64,000 nt of DNA, taken from contig JANQLM010000014.1 of NCBI GenBank assembly GCA_028280635.1, positions 114,815 through 178,814 on the forward strand, in the 5' to 3' direction. Positions 9,140 through 18,210 of this stretch are shown here, piece by piece. The DNA comes from Halieaceae bacterium. GTDB taxonomy: Bacteria > Pseudomonadota > Gammaproteobacteria > Pseudomonadales > Halieaceae. Made by a program: the position numbers and the translations under genes. Below the pieces are notes generated by a model. It saw only the letters and a program-made list of their open reading frames with translations. It was not told where the DNA came from and searched no databases. Each line of letters opens with the position of its first letter. Positions within the stretch are counted from its first letter, which is position 1.

Positions 9140-12118
9140 ATGATTCGACAACTGGTGATGCTGAGCTGTGCCTGCCTGCTGGCCGCCTGCGAACAGGTGA
9201 CGGTCAACGGTCCCGTGGGTGGCGCCACCATTACCGTGACCGACCTGCGCAGCGGCGAGGTCATCATGACGGGCGAACTGAGCAAGGATCTCGCCGCCGT
9301 CGAATCCGACCCCAACTTCGTCGCGGTGGATGATCTCGCCTACCTGCGCACCCTCGGGCAGTTCCAGTTACACCTGCTGCCGGTGGATCCAGGGCGCTGG
9401 TACCTGGTCAGCCTGGATGGCGGTTTCGACTACGACGTCGACGAAGATCAACTGGTCGACGGCAACCCCAGCACCGTGCTGGGACCGGTGCGCGGCCTGC
9501 TCACCGGCGCCCAGATGAAAGCTACCGGGCATATGTTCGGCTCGCTGAGCGAAGCGGCCTGGCAATGGGTGCGTGAGCACTACACGGTCATGAGCGACAG
9601 CGAACTGGCGTCTGCCCTCGACGAACTGGCCGTCAGCCTGGTGCTGGATGTCTGGCAGCCGGAGCTCGGCACGGTGGATTACGCCGACCTACTGGCCTGG
9701 AATCCACTGTATTACGACACCAGCCTCTACAAAGGCTCGCTGCCGGCGCTGGAAGATATGGAGGATGCCATCGCCGCGGGTGCGTCGGATGCCGAGCGCC
9801 TGGCTATCGTCAACCAGATGACCACGCTCAGCGTGCCGGTGGGCGCTGCCGATGCCTGGTTCCGCGAGTCGGTATCCCCAGAGGTATCCCAGGCTACGTG
9901 CATCGCCTGCCACAACGCCAACGGGATTGCCGCCAACACCGAGCACGTGCTGGCGTTCACCAGTGAAACCGGTCATCTCGACACCAATGTGCAGATGTAC
10001 AGCGAGCTGGTGGCAAGCTTGGGTGTGGACGCCATCCTCGCCAAGGCCACCGGCGTCGGCCACCAGGGGGGTGCGGTGCTGACAGTGGAAAGCCCCGAGT
10101 ACGCCGCCCTGGAGATTTTCCTCAGGCTGTTGGACGGGGAAAACAACGGCGGTGTTGAAACCGCCGACCTGTTTGCAGGCCTGGAGCTGGCGGGCCCCGA
10201 GGAAACCCTGCGGCGCGCCTCCCTGCTGTTAGCCGGTGAGTTGCCCAGCGACTCAGACCTGGCCGCAGTGGCCAGCGGTGACGAAGACACCCTGCGTTTC
10301 ATGATTCGCCTGTTGATGCAGGGGGAGGGCTTTCACCAGTTCCTGATCGAGGGCGCCAATGACCGCTTGCTCACCGACAAGTGGATTGAAGACACCCCGG
10401 TGGATGTGTTCTTCGAGCCCTTCTACCCCGACCTCGTGAACCGGGCCGCGGAGCTGGGTGACAGCGGCCAGCAGCAGGAGCTGATCAAACTGGTGCTGGG
10501 CACCTCCTTCGGCATTGCCCGTCAGCCGCTGGAGCTGATCGCCCACGTGGTGGAGCAGGAGTTGCCCTACACCGAAATCCTCACCGCGGATTACACCCTG
10601 GTGAACCCGCAGCTTGCGTTGGCCTACCGCAGCGACGTGAGCTTTGCGGATGACAGCGATGTCGACCAGTGGCAGGTGGCTACCGTGCAGGGCTATACCC
10701 GCACCGACCCGTCTACCATTTACGAGGAGGCGGACGTGATTGGCGCCTATGTCTCCGGCGGCCTGGCCACGGATTATCCCCAGGCTGGCGTGCTCAATAC
10801 GCCGGGATGGCTGGCGCGCTACCCATCCACGGCCACCAATCGCAACCGCGCGCGCTCGCGCTGGACCTGGTATCACTTCCTGGGCTTCGATATTGAGCGC
10901 TCGGCGCCGCGCACCACCGATGCGGATGCGTTGGCGGACACCCATAACCCGACCCTCAACAACGCGGCGTGCACGGTGTGCCATGAATCCATGGACCCAG
11001 TGGCGGGTGCCTACCAGAACTACGGTGACTTCGGCTTCTACAAGGACCAGTTCCTGGGCCTGGATTCGCTGCCCTACCTGTACAAGCGCGATAACACGCT
11101 GGAACAGCCCTATAGCTTCGGTGACACCTGGTACAACGATATGCGCGAGCCTGGCTTCGAGGGCCTGGTATTCAGCAATAGCCAGAGTACCTTGCAGGAT
11201 CTGGCCCAGACCCTGGCCGCGGACTATCGCTTTGCCCAGGGCACGGTGAAATTCTGGTGGCCGGCGCTGATGGGGGAGGAGGTCGCGCTGGCACCGGGAG
11301 AGGAAACCGACGCCAACTACGCTGAACAACTCGCCCTGTTCCAGAGCCAGTCATCGGCGGTGGATGCCTTCGCCGACGGGTTTGTGCTGGGTTCCGGCGG
11401 TGGCGCGCCGTTCAACCTCAAGGACCTGCTGGTGGAGATGGTGATGAGCCCCTGGTTCCGGGTCGACCGGGCCACCGATGAGGCCGCCGATGATGCCACG
11501 CTTCGCAGCCTGGGCACCGGCAAGCTGCTGACACCGGAACAGCTTGATCGAAAAACCGAGGCGGTCACCGGGTTCCGCTGGTATGAGAGTGAGCTGTACG
11601 GCATCGAGTCCTCCCAGCTTACCGACCAGTATCGACTGTTCTACGGAGGTATCGATTCCGACGGTGTCACCCGGCGGGCCACGGAAATGACTTCTTTGAT
11701 GACCACCGTGGTGGAAGCGCAGCCCCTGCAGATGGGCTGCGTGCTGGTGGCCATCGAGTTCCAGTGGCCGCGGGGTATCCGGGATATCTTCACGGAGGTC
11801 GAAAAATTTCAGCACGAGAGCAATGCGGAGGCGGCGCTGCGCGCCCAGTTGGTGCGCCTGCACAATCGTTTCCTGGGGGAAACCCTGGCGGAGGATGACC
11901 CGGAGATCGACCGCGCCCTGGCGCTGTTCACGGAAACCCGGGCGGCGCGCATCCAGAACGGCTACCCGGCGGCCCTGGATGCCAGCGACCAGGAGTCCTG
12001 TCCCCTGCAGTTTTTCGATACGGCCGACTGGGATCTTTCTGACCCCCAGCACAGCATGAACACCTGGATCAGCCTGCTGATCTACTACATGACCGACTAT
12101 CGCTACGTTTATGAATAA
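9140..12118 (+). CDS. Large CxxCH lipoprotein related to DUF1588/DUF1592-type proteins
   Basis: A 992-residue lipoprotein with lipobox LAAC (Cys17). Its N-terminal third (about 1-335) holds GPVGGATITVTDLRSG, an acidic loop DYDVDEDQLVDG and a heme-type motif C254-IA-CH. It is homologous over its whole length to the protein encoded at 13562-14569. The remaining two thirds resemble the planctomycete-type DUF1592/DUF1588 families, with a second motif C611-TV-CH in CHESMDPVAGAYQNYGD. In those families the CxxCH sits in a predicted cytochrome-like, membrane-anchored protein encoded beside a DUF1501/DUF1552 partner. That partner overlaps here by 8 nt. The function is unknown; a redox role is inferred only from the CxxCH motifs. 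Confidence 0.8.
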   Translation: MIRQLVMLSCACLLAACEQVTVNGPVGGATITVTDLRSGEVIMTGELSKDLAAVESDPNFVAVDDLAYLRTLGQFQLHLLPVDPGRWYLVSLDGGFDYDVDEDQLVDGNPSTVLGPVRGLLTGAQMKATGHMFGSLSEAAWQWVREHYTVMSDSELASALDELAVSLVLDVWQPELGTVDYADLLAWNPLYYDTSLYKGSLPALEDMEDAIAAGASDAERLAIVNQMTTLSVPVGAADAWFRESVSPEVSQATCIACHNANGIAANTEHVLAFTSETGHLDTNVQMYSELVASLGVDAILAKATGVGHQGGAVLTVESPEYAALEIFLRLLDGENNGGVETADLFAGLELAGPEETLRRASLLLAGELPSDSDLAAVASGDEDTLRFMIRLLMQGEGFHQFLIEGANDRLLTDKWIEDTPVDVFFEPFYPDLVNRAAELGDSGQQQELIKLVLGTSFGIARQPLELIAHVVEQELPYTEILTADYTLVNPQLALAYRSDVSFADDSDVDQWQVATVQGYTRTDPSTIYEEADVIGAYVSGGLATDYPQAGVLNTPGWLARYPSTATNRNRARSRWTWYHFLGFDIERSAPRTTDADALADTHNPTLNNAACTVCHESMDPVAGAYQNYGDFGFYKDQFLGLDSLPYLYKRDNTLEQPYSFGDTWYNDMREPGFEGLVFSNSQSTLQDLAQTLAADYRFAQGTVKFWWPALMGEEVALAPGEETDANYAEQLALFQSQSSAVDAFADGFVLGSGGGAPFNLKDLLVEMVMSPWFRVDRATDEAADDATLRSLGTGKLLTPEQLDRKTEAVTGFRWYESELYGIESSQLTDQYRLFYGGIDSDGVTRRATEMTSLMTTVVEAQPLQMGCVLVAIEFQWPRGIRDIFTEVEKFQHESNAEAALRAQLVRLHNRFLGETLAEDDPEIDRALALFTETRAARIQNGYPAALDASDQESCPLQFFDTADWDLSDPQHSMNTWISLLIYYMTDYRYVYE

Positions 12119-13424
12119 GTGCGCAAACAAGGGGATAAAGCGTCGCGACCTGCTGAAGCTCGCCGGCTGGTCCGCCGTCGGCGCCAGCCTGCCACTGGGA
12201 TTTCGCAGCTACGCGGCGACAGAGGGTTATACCGGCCCGCTGTTTATCTGCCTGCAGGTGGACGGCGGTTGGGATGTCACCAGTTTCTGCGACCCGAAGA
12301 TGAACGTGCCGGGTGAGGACGAGATCAATCACTGGGCCAACACGGCTGAGATCCAGCAGACCGGCAATATCCAGTACGCCCCCTTTGCCGGCAACGCGGC
12401 CTTCTTTGAGAAATACCGGGACGACATGCTGGTGATCAACGGTATCGACGCCCAGACCAACTCCCACAGTGCCGGCGTCACCCACACCTGGAGCGGACGC
12501 CTGTCGGAGGGCTACCCGACGGTGACTGCGCTGGCCGCCAACGCCTATGCCGGCGATCTGCCCATGGGTTATGTCAGCGGCGGCGGCTACCAGGAGACTG
12601 CCGGGCTCACACGCTACACCACGCTGAACAATCCCGATGGGCTGCGGGACCTGGTCCTCGGTAACGTGACGGCCTGGAATCCCGACCAGAACTACCGCTA
12701 CCAGGAAGACCTGGACCGCATTAAGTCGTACCAGCTGGCTCGCCTGGAGGCCCTGATGGCCAGGGAAGGCCTTACGCCGCGCCAGCGGCACGGGCTGGAG
12801 ACCTATTACCAGGCGCGGCTGAGCCGCGATCAACTCACCGCTTTTGCCGAAAACCTGCCGGCTCAGGGGGAGTTGCAGGACGAGATTGAGGTGTTCCAGG
12901 GGCAGCGTTCCACCATGCTGCGACAGGTGCAGGTGTCACTGCTGGCCTTCCAGTCGGGGGTAAGCATGGCGGCGGACCTGTTCGTGTCGGGTTTTGATAC
13001 CCACAGCGACCACGATGCGGAGCACGAGCCCTCGCTGACTCACCTGACCGAGGCCATCGACTACCTGTGGACCTACGCCGAGGTGCTGGGCCTGGCTGAT
13101 CGAATCACCCTGTTTGTTGGCTCGGACTTTGGCCGCACCCCCCGCTACAACTCCGGTGACGGCAAGGACCACTGGCCCATAGGCTCCGCCATCTTCATGC
13201 GCAAAGATGCGCCCTGGGGCAACCGGGTGGTGGGCAGCACTGATGAGCTGCATTTTGCCCGTAAACTCGAACCATCCACGCTGGAAGTGGATGAGGTGGG
13301 TGGGCGTCATATCTATCCGGGCGATGTGCAACGGGCCATGCGCGTGCTGGCGGGCGTTGACCAGCACCCCGATGCGCTGTCGTTCCCAATCAACACCGGG
13401 GAATACATGGACTTCTTTTCCTGA
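12111..13424 (+). CDS. Tat-exported DUF1501 family protein
   Basis: The 437-residue product begins with a twin-arginine-like signal (KRRDLLKLAGWSAVGASLPLG, residues about 9-29), so it should be exported folded. The rest fits the DUF1501 family, with the alkaline-phosphatase-like segments LQVDGGWD near the mature N terminus, FDTHSDHD (about 297-304) and FVGSDFGRTPRYN (about 333-345). DUF1501 proteins are typically paired with large secreted partners; here the start overlaps the CxxCH lipoprotein gene by 8 nt, implying translational coupling and a joint periplasmic role. The substrate is unknown. Confidence 0.85.
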   Translation: MNKCANKGIKRRDLLKLAGWSAVGASLPLGFRSYAATEGYTGPLFICLQVDGGWDVTSFCDPKMNVPGEDEINHWANTAEIQQTGNIQYAPFAGNAAFFEKYRDDMLVINGIDAQTNSHSAGVTHTWSGRLSEGYPTVTALAANAYAGDLPMGYVSGGGYQETAGLTRYTTLNNPDGLRDLVLGNVTAWNPDQNYRYQEDLDRIKSYQLARLEALMAREGLTPRQRHGLETYYQARLSRDQLTAFAENLPAQGELQDEIEVFQGQRSTMLRQVQVSLLAFQSGVSMAADLFVSGFDTHSDHDAEHEPSLTHLTEAIDYLWTYAEVLGLADRITLFVGSDFGRTPRYNSGDGKDHWPIGSAIFMRKDAPWGNRVVGSTDELHFARKLEPSTLEVDEVGGRHIYPGDVQRAMRVLAGVDQHPDALSFPINTGEYMDFFS

Positions 13425-13561
13425 GCCAGGTGGCCGTGAATCGATTCCGGCTCGGGAGTGACCCGTAGTCACTGGATACACTGGACGAGGTCGAGGCGTT
13501 ATCGACTCTGTCACATGAACTCGTTAGAATCGCGCCCGTTGTTTCCATCCGATGTTCTCCT

Positions 13562-14569
13562 ATGTTGTATCGTTTCCTTTTACTGCTGGCGGCGGCCCTC
13601 GGCCTGGTCGCTTGTGAGCAGGTCATCAATCGCGGCCCGGTGGGGGGCGCTACCATAGAGGTCACACGACTGCGCGATGGCGCGCTGCTTTACACGGGCA
13701 CTACCAGTACAGTTGCCAGCGTGGTCGAAGCCCAGGGTGAATCTGCCTGGGCCTCATACAGTAACGCTGCTCGCCTGCAGAGGCTGGGCCGGCACGTGCT
13801 CCCGGCGACACTCCCGGTGGAGGCGGAGGCCTGGTACCTGGTCACTGCCCGCGGCGGCAGCGACTATGATCCAGACGAGGATGGCGTACTCGACAACGAA
13901 ACCGGCGAGCCGGTGCAGGGATCTATCCGCGCCTTGCTCCGTGGTGCGCAGATCGGTGCCACGGGGGTGGCCATCAGTCCACTGACCGAGACGGCTTACC
14001 TGTTCGTTGCCAACTTTGTGGACGACATGACGGATGATGAGCTCGCCATTACCCTGGACGAAGTGGCGGCCGACCTGGTGAGCGACGCAAACAACAGCGG
14101 CGTGGTCGACTATCAGGACCTGTTGTATTCCAATCGCCTGTTGTTTACCGATGCGACCCTGCGCCTGCCATCTGCCGGCCTCTCAGCCCTGGCGTTTGCC
14201 ATTCAGGTTGGCACGCCCGATGAGGGACGCCAGGTGTTGGTCAGGGGGGTGACATCCCGCAATGCACCCCGGCTGGTGGCTGAGGCAAGGTATGCTGCGG
14301 AGATCCACCAACCGATCATCAGCAGGCTTTGTGAGAGTTGTCACCTTGAAGGTGGCCTGGGGGCGCGAGCTTCCAACAATGTTGTGGTGCGCGATACCGA
14401 TCCAGACTATGCCCGCAAGAACACTGAAAACTTTCGCCTGCTGGTGTTCAGCTTTGGGGTAGAGGGTGTGCTGGAGCGCGCCCGCGGCATCGGTCATGGT
14501 GGGGGAGGTCTGATCTTTCCCTCGGACCCCGAGTACGACGACTTTGAGGCCTGGTTGAATCTGCTCTAG
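13562..14569 (+). CDS. CxxCH lipoprotein, paralogue of the N-terminal part of the 992-residue lipoprotein
   Basis: This 335-residue lipoprotein (lipobox LVAC, Cys18) matches the first third of the protein encoded at 9140-12118 along its whole length. Shared features are ACEQV plus GPVGGATIxVTxLR, WYLV...GG.DYD.DED, the RALLxGAQxxATG region, VDYxDLL, a single C257-ES-CH motif and a closing PEYxxxExxLxLL. Two acidic loops, DYDPDEDGVLD and DANNSGVVDYQDLL, look like EF-hand or dockerin-type calcium sites. It lacks all the DUF1588/1592-like C-terminal domain and stops cleanly, so it reads as a stand-alone domain rather than a broken gene. Function unknown. Confidence 0.75.
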   Translation: MLYRFLLLLAAALGLVACEQVINRGPVGGATIEVTRLRDGALLYTGTTSTVASVVEAQGESAWASYSNAARLQRLGRHVLPATLPVEAEAWYLVTARGGSDYDPDEDGVLDNETGEPVQGSIRALLRGAQIGATGVAISPLTETAYLFVANFVDDMTDDELAITLDEVAADLVSDANNSGVVDYQDLLYSNRLLFTDATLRLPSAGLSALAFAIQVGTPDEGRQVLVRGVTSRNAPRLVAEARYAAEIHQPIISRLCESCHLEGGLGARASNNVVVRDTDPDYARKNTENFRLLVFSFGVEGVLERARGIGHGGGGLIFPSDPEYDDFEAWLNLL

Positions 14570-14596
14570 CATACGGGTTTTTGCGGTGGAGGCCTC

Positions 14597-15232
14597 TTGC
14601 ACACTTTCCTCCTGCTGGTCATCGCCCTCGGCGGCGGAGACTGGTCGTGCACCGAAACTGAAGGGCTCTGGGATTGTCGCCCCACCCAGGCACTGCCTGC
14701 GCCACGCCGGGTAGTGCCACCGGCGCGTCCGGTGACCGCGCAGTCCTCGCCACCAGTTGCTCCACTGGCAGCGCCCCAAGAAGCGCCGCGAGAGGTGCCA
14801 CAAGAATCGCCACAAGAATCCCCACAAGCTGTGCCGCAGGTGCCCCCGGCCACAGCCCCGGCCCTCACCGCACCGGCGGCGCCTGCCTCGCAAGCAGCAG
14901 AGCCGTCAGCACCGCTGCCGCCCGATAGGCCCCCGAGTGAAGACAGCGCGCCACCGGAGGTATTGGCCGCGTTCATCGTGCAGATTGGTGCCTACCGCCT
15001 TCGTGAGGAAGCCCAGCAGGCAGCGGACGCCCTCGGCTATGCCGATCTCGCTATTGTGCCCACGCAACGGGATGACAAGACCTGGTACGTACTGCTGCTG
15101 GGTGCCTTCCGGACCCTCGATGCGGCGCGCGCCGCCGGCGATGCCTACGAAACGCGCACGGGCGGCAGCTACTGGGTAAGAACCGGGGAGGACTTGCAGC
15201 AGTCGTTGAGAAAGGCCCAGCCGGCTACTTGA
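14597..15232 (+). CDS. SPOR-domain protein with proline-rich linker
   Basis: A 211-residue protein with a short hydrophobic N terminus. A long Pro/Ala/Gln linker (about 35-120, with repeated PQE(S/A)P units) leads to a C-terminal SPOR domain starting at AAFIVQIGAYRLREEAQQAA. SPOR domains bind denuded septal peptidoglycan, so a role at division sites or in envelope maintenance is likely. The start is TTG at 14597, supported by GGTGGAGG a few bases upstream; no ATG is usable. It lies 27 nt after the paralogous lipoprotein gene, so the two may be co-transcribed. It overlaps the convergent YtfJ gene by 8 nt. Confidence 0.75.
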   Translation: MHTFLLLVIALGGGDWSCTETEGLWDCRPTQALPAPRRVVPPARPVTAQSSPPVAPLAAPQEAPREVPQESPQESPQAVPQVPPATAPALTAPAAPASQAAEPSAPLPPDRPPSEDSAPPEVLAAFIVQIGAYRLREEAQQAADALGYADLAIVPTQRDDKTWYVLLLGAFRTLDAARAAGDAYETRTGGSYWVRTGEDLQQSLRKAQPAT

Positions 15233-15779
15233 TGTGCTGCTTCAGCAGCGCCAGGGTCGCCTCGATCTCCGCCTCGTCCATCACGCCTTCCTGGAAGAAC
15301 AGCACCGTGCCGCCGGCATCCATGATGATCACCGCGGCGTCCCTGGGGGCAAGAGTCCAGGTGGCCTGGCCGAGACCGTCTTCATCCAGAACGATGGTGG
15401 ACTGGGGGTATTTCTTCTTGTTCGAGCGCACCTTGCTTTTCACGAAGCCGGACGTTCCCCACAGCGCCTGGTCAAGGTTGAGCACGGTGGTGACATGAAT
15501 GCTGCCGTCCGGCAGCTTGTCCTCCAGTGCATCGGTAAAGGCCTGGGTCTGGTCGCGCGCAGCCGTGGTGGCGGCGAGGTACTGAAGAATGTGAGGCTTG
15601 CCGATGCCGGCAGTGGGCAGCTCCCAGTCCTGATAGCTGAAGTCCTCGCCATCATAGAGCAGTTCCCCCGGCTCGTTGATGGCCAGCGGCGACAGGGGTT
15701 CACCCACCGTGACATCCGCTGCACTGCTGGCCAGCGAAACCGAAAGCAGCGTGATGAGAAAAAGGAAGTGCCGGATCAT
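15225..15779 (-). CDS. ytfJ: YtfJ family secreted thioredoxin-like protein
   Basis: The 184-residue product has a signal peptide (about 1-20) and a YtfJ-family thioredoxin-like fold with no CxxC active site. Recognisable segments are GKPHILQYLAATTAARDQ and TIVLDEDGLGQATWTL. E. coli YtfJ is a periplasmic protein of unknown activity. The ATG at 15779 is chosen because GGAGG lies about 8 nt upstream and the signal peptide begins there; an upstream in-frame codon adds only seven polar residues. Confidence 0.8.
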   Translation of the reverse strand: MIRHFLFLITLLSVSLASSAADVTVGEPLSPLAINEPGELLYDGEDFSYQDWELPTAGIGKPHILQYLAATTAARDQTQAFTDALEDKLPDGSIHVTTVLNLDQALWGTSGFVKSKVRSNKKKYPQSTIVLDEDGLGQATWTLAPRDAAVIIMDAGGTVLFFQEGVMDEAEIEATLALLKQHIK

Positions 15780-15827
15780 GATGTCATCCTCCGCGGACAA
15801 CTATAGCCGATCCGGTGAAAGTGAGAA

Positions 15828-15845
15828 GGGCGGCCGGGGCCGCCC
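15828..15845 (-). terminator. Terminator after the small heat-shock gene
   Basis: GGGCGGCC and GGCCGCCC form a perfect 8-bp stem 7 nt beyond the Hsp20 stop. On the minus strand it is followed by TTCTCACTTTC, a weak T-rich tail. It probably ends the Hsp20 transcript before ytfJ. Confidence 0.55.
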
Positions 15846-15852
15846 GGAAATA

Positions 15853-16308
15853 TCAGGCGGCGTCCTGCTCCAGCAGGGAGCCTGAGTCAGCAGCGCTGAT
15901 GGAGATTTTGCGGGGCTTCATGGCCTCCGGCAGTTCACGCTCCAGTTCGATGTGCAGCAGGCCGTTCTCCAGCCGGGCGTCGATCACCTTGATGTGCTCG
16001 TCCAGTTGGAATTTGCGCTCGAAATTGCGCTCGGCGATGCCCTGGTACAGGTAGCTACGCTCTTCATTGCGGGCCTGGTTGCCGCTGACGGTCAGCGTGT
16101 GCTGCTCGCTGGTAATCTCCAGCTCGTCCTGGCTGAAGCCGGCGACCGCCATACTGATGCGGTAGCGGTTTTCCTCGACCAGTTCCACGTTGTAGGGCGG
16201 GTAGCTGGGCTTGCTGTCAGTGGCAGCGGCGTCCAGCAGGCGCGCCATGCGGTCGAAGCCGATCGCGGAACGGTACAGGGGTGAAAGATCCAGTGAAGTT
16301 CTCATCAT
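15853..16308 (-). CDS. ibpA: Small heat-shock protein (Hsp20/IbpA family)
   Basis: A 151-residue alpha-crystallin-domain chaperone of the IbpA type. The crystallin core spans about residues 37-130, with [17 protein letters not shown] and [17 protein letters not shown]-terminal IxI motif (KISIS) needed for oligomer assembly follows. Such proteins hold unfolding proteins for later refolding by DnaK/ClpB. The start is one of two adjacent ATGs; the repeated AGAGGA upstream supplies the ribosome site. A sigma-32-type promoter lies about 70 nt upstream, so heat induction is expected. Confidence 0.92.
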   Translation of the reverse strand: MMRTSLDLSPLYRSAIGFDRMARLLDAAATDSKPSYPPYNVELVEENRYRISMAVAGFSQDELEITSEQHTLTVSGNQARNEERSYLYQGIAERNFERKFQLDEHIKVIDARLENGLLHIELERELPEAMKPRKISISAADSGSLLEQDAA

Positions 16309-16378
16309 GTAGTCCTCTAAATATCCTCTAAAAAAGCAATATCAGTGAGCGGACCTCATCGAGCATCCGCTGCCGGAG

Positions 16379-16406
16379 ATGTGGGGATGGCTACCGGGTT
16401 TTCAAG
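16379..16406 (-). promoter_or_regulatory. Sigma-32 heat-shock promoter of the Hsp20 gene
   Basis: On the minus strand CTTGAAA (16406-16400) is followed after exactly 13 nt by CCCCACAT (16386-16379). This matches the RpoH consensus CTTGAAA-N13/14-CCCCATNT almost perfectly. Transcription should start near 16371, giving a leader of about 60 nt before the Hsp20 ATG. Confidence 0.85.
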
Positions 16407-16457
16407 GGCTGTGGTCGCTTCATATAGACTGGCGTCGCAGGTGTTCAGGAAGAAGGC

Positions 16458-17018
16458 ATGACCAAGCCGCCACCCGGTTGCCAGGTGCGACCGATTCGAG
16501 AAGCCGACATTGAGGCCTTTTGGAGGCTGCTCGAATCCGTCGCTTCCGAGCGAAATTTCCTCGGCAGCACCCGGGCGCCGCCACGGGCAAGCGTGCGCGA
16601 CTTTGTGCTGGAGCACATTGCTCGCCGCCAGCCCCAGCACGTGGCGGAACTGGACGGGCAGTTGGTGGGTTGGGCGGACATCACGCCCAGGGGCCAGGAC
16701 GCGACGCGGCACATCGGTACCCTGGGTATGGGTGTTCATCGCGAGCTGCGCGGTCACGGCATCGGCCTGGCGCTGGTGCTGAGCGTGATCGATGCGGCCT
16801 GGCGCCTGCAGCTCAAGCGTATCGAGCTGGAGGTTTTTCCCGACAACGCGGCCGCTATTTCACTGTATGAGAAGCTCGGCTTCGAGCACGAAGGCCTCAT
16901 GCGGATGGCGCGCCTGGTCGACGGGCACTACCGGGACGTTTACCGGATGGCGCTGTTACACCCGGACATCCACCCCCGGATATCCGACCCTGATATCAGA
17001 GCGCCGGGTGAGGAATGA
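16458..17018 (+). CDS. GNAT family N-acetyltransferase
   Basis: The 186-residue protein has the GNAT fold, with an N-terminal strand VRPIREADIEAFWRLLE and the acetyl-CoA binding motif A (LGMGVHRELRGHGIGLALV, about 89-107, with the R-x-x-G-x-G/A pyrophosphate loop). Motif B is KRIELEVFPDNAAAISLYEKLGF. The last motif (N...A...YEK.GF) resembles ribosomal-protein or polyamine/spermidine acetyltransferases. The substrate is not determined. The gene diverges from the heat-shock gene and overlaps the RES toxin gene by 23 nt tail to tail. Confidence 0.85.
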   Translation: MTKPPPGCQVRPIREADIEAFWRLLESVASERNFLGSTRAPPRASVRDFVLEHIARRQPQHVAELDGQLVGWADITPRGQDATRHIGTLGMGVHRELRGHGIGLALVLSVIDAAWRLQLKRIELEVFPDNAAAISLYEKLGFEHEGLMRMARLVDGHYRDVYRMALLHPDIHPRISDPDIRAPGEE

Positions 17019-17733
17019 GGCCGCGCTCCGCGAAGTCCGAAAAGCTGAACTCATAGGCGCCGCCGCGAGGCTGGGCGCCAAACCAGCAGCGCTCGCCGTC
17101 CAGCACCAGGTGCCAGGCCTGCACATCGGCTTCCTGGCGCGCGGCCAGGGCGGCTGGGTCCAGCACGGCCAGGTTGCTGCCACGGTAGCGGCAGGAGGGG
17201 TACCAGATGGCCTGTACCCCGGCCTCGCGCGCAGCGGATCCGAAACGCTGCGGTGCGGACCAGTCATCACGCCGGGTCAGTGTGGACCTGATGTCTGCAA
17301 AGGCCCTATCGCCGAGATCTATACCGTGCCGGGTCGCCACCGGCACCCGGTAACTGGAGCGCTGGTCGCGAATCACGGCGAGTGGGCCCAACTCGGCGGG
17401 CCCGGCGCGAAACAGCCAAAGGTAGACCGCAGATTCTGCAAATGCCGTCTCCAGTTCCAGGGCGCCGTAGAAGATGCCGCGTTCGAACTCGCTGCCAAAG
17501 CGTGAGCCATAGGGTAGCGGTGGGTAGCGGAAGGGCGTGAACAGCAGGTAAGACAGCCCGACAAGGTCGTCAGCCAGGGCGGGCTTGGCGTCTTCCAGCA
17601 ATTCTTCCAGGCGTGACTGTTCCGCGCTGCTGCTGGTGATGGCGGCGGTGGCGGCAATCTCCTGGGTCTCTACCACACGCCAGGCATCGGATCGCCGGGG
17701 GCGTGCCAGCCCCCTCAGCTCAGATGCGTCCAC
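16996..17733 (-). CDS. RES-domain toxin
   Basis: This 245-residue protein carries a RES domain, with FRYPPLPYGSRFGSEFERG and FYGALELETAFAE (about 73-105) supplying the conserved Arg, Ser and Glu positions. RES toxins degrade or modify NAD+ and arrest growth. The gene starts at GTG within the last 14 nt of the preceding Xre/MbcA-like gene, the usual antitoxin-then-toxin layout. At 245 residues it is longer than minimal RES toxins (about 150-200) because of an extra N-terminal region. The identification rests on motifs and gene pairing. Confidence 0.8.
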   Translation of the reverse strand: MDASELRGLARPRRSDAWRVVETQEIAATAAITSSSAEQSRLEELLEDAKPALADDLVGLSYLLFTPFRYPPLPYGSRFGSEFERGIFYGALELETAFAESAVYLWLFRAGPAELGPLAVIRDQRSSYRVPVATRHGIDLGDRAFADIRSTLTRRDDWSAPQRFGSAAREAGVQAIWYPSCRYRGSNLAVLDPAALAARQEADVQAWHLVLDGERCWFGAQPRGGAYEFSFSDFAERGLIPHPAL

Positions 17734-18088
17734 GCATGGCGTCTAGATAGCGCATCACCATCACGATGCCCTCGAGCCTGCCCAACTGTTCGAGCGGTGC
17801 GGTGTCCTGCAGGTGGCGGTTCGGCGTCTCCAGCCAGTGCTGCATCTGCTCACGGTTGCCACCGAGGATGGCGTACAGGGCCCGATAGATACGAATCAGC
17901 AGCAGCGCCAACTCATAGTCTTTGCCGCTGAAGCTGGCGCGGTCGCCCCGGGCACGATCCAGCTTGGACGAGGAGATACCGAGAATCCCGGCCAGGGCGC
18001 GATTGCTGAGCCCCAGCTCCGCGGCCGCATTCAGCGCGGCGCGGGTGACCAGTGTACGGTCTTCGACAGTGGATTCAGCAGGGTCCAT
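17720..18088 (-). CDS. Xre/MbcA/ParS-type antitoxin of the RES toxin
   Basis: The 122-residue product has an N-terminal HTH (ELGLSNRALAGILGISSSKLDRA, given here as ALAGILGISSSKLDRA) and a C-terminal toxin-binding domain. That domain contains the motif HWLETPNRHLQDTAPLEQLG followed by LEGIVMVMRYLDAMRGRI, both typical of the MbcA/ParS/Xre group. It should neutralise the RES protein encoded immediately downstream and repress the operon. The ATG at 18088 is chosen over in-frame codons up to 18226 because the HTH family begins near there and the extension would reach the next, divergent gene. Confidence 0.85.
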   Translation of the reverse strand: MDPAESTVEDRTLVTRAALNAAAELGLSNRALAGILGISSSKLDRARGDRASFSGKDYELALLLIRIYRALYAILGGNREQMQHWLETPNRHLQDTAPLEQLGRLEGIVMVMRYLDAMRGRI

Positions 18089-18210
18089 GGCTTCATCAAA
18101 TGATGTGTCATTGTGAAAAATACACCAAATACTGATAATTTGCCAGTGATGGCGTGCACGGAGTTCCCATGCCATCTTTACCGGTAGCAGATTGGCAGGA
18201 GAGCGTGTCA

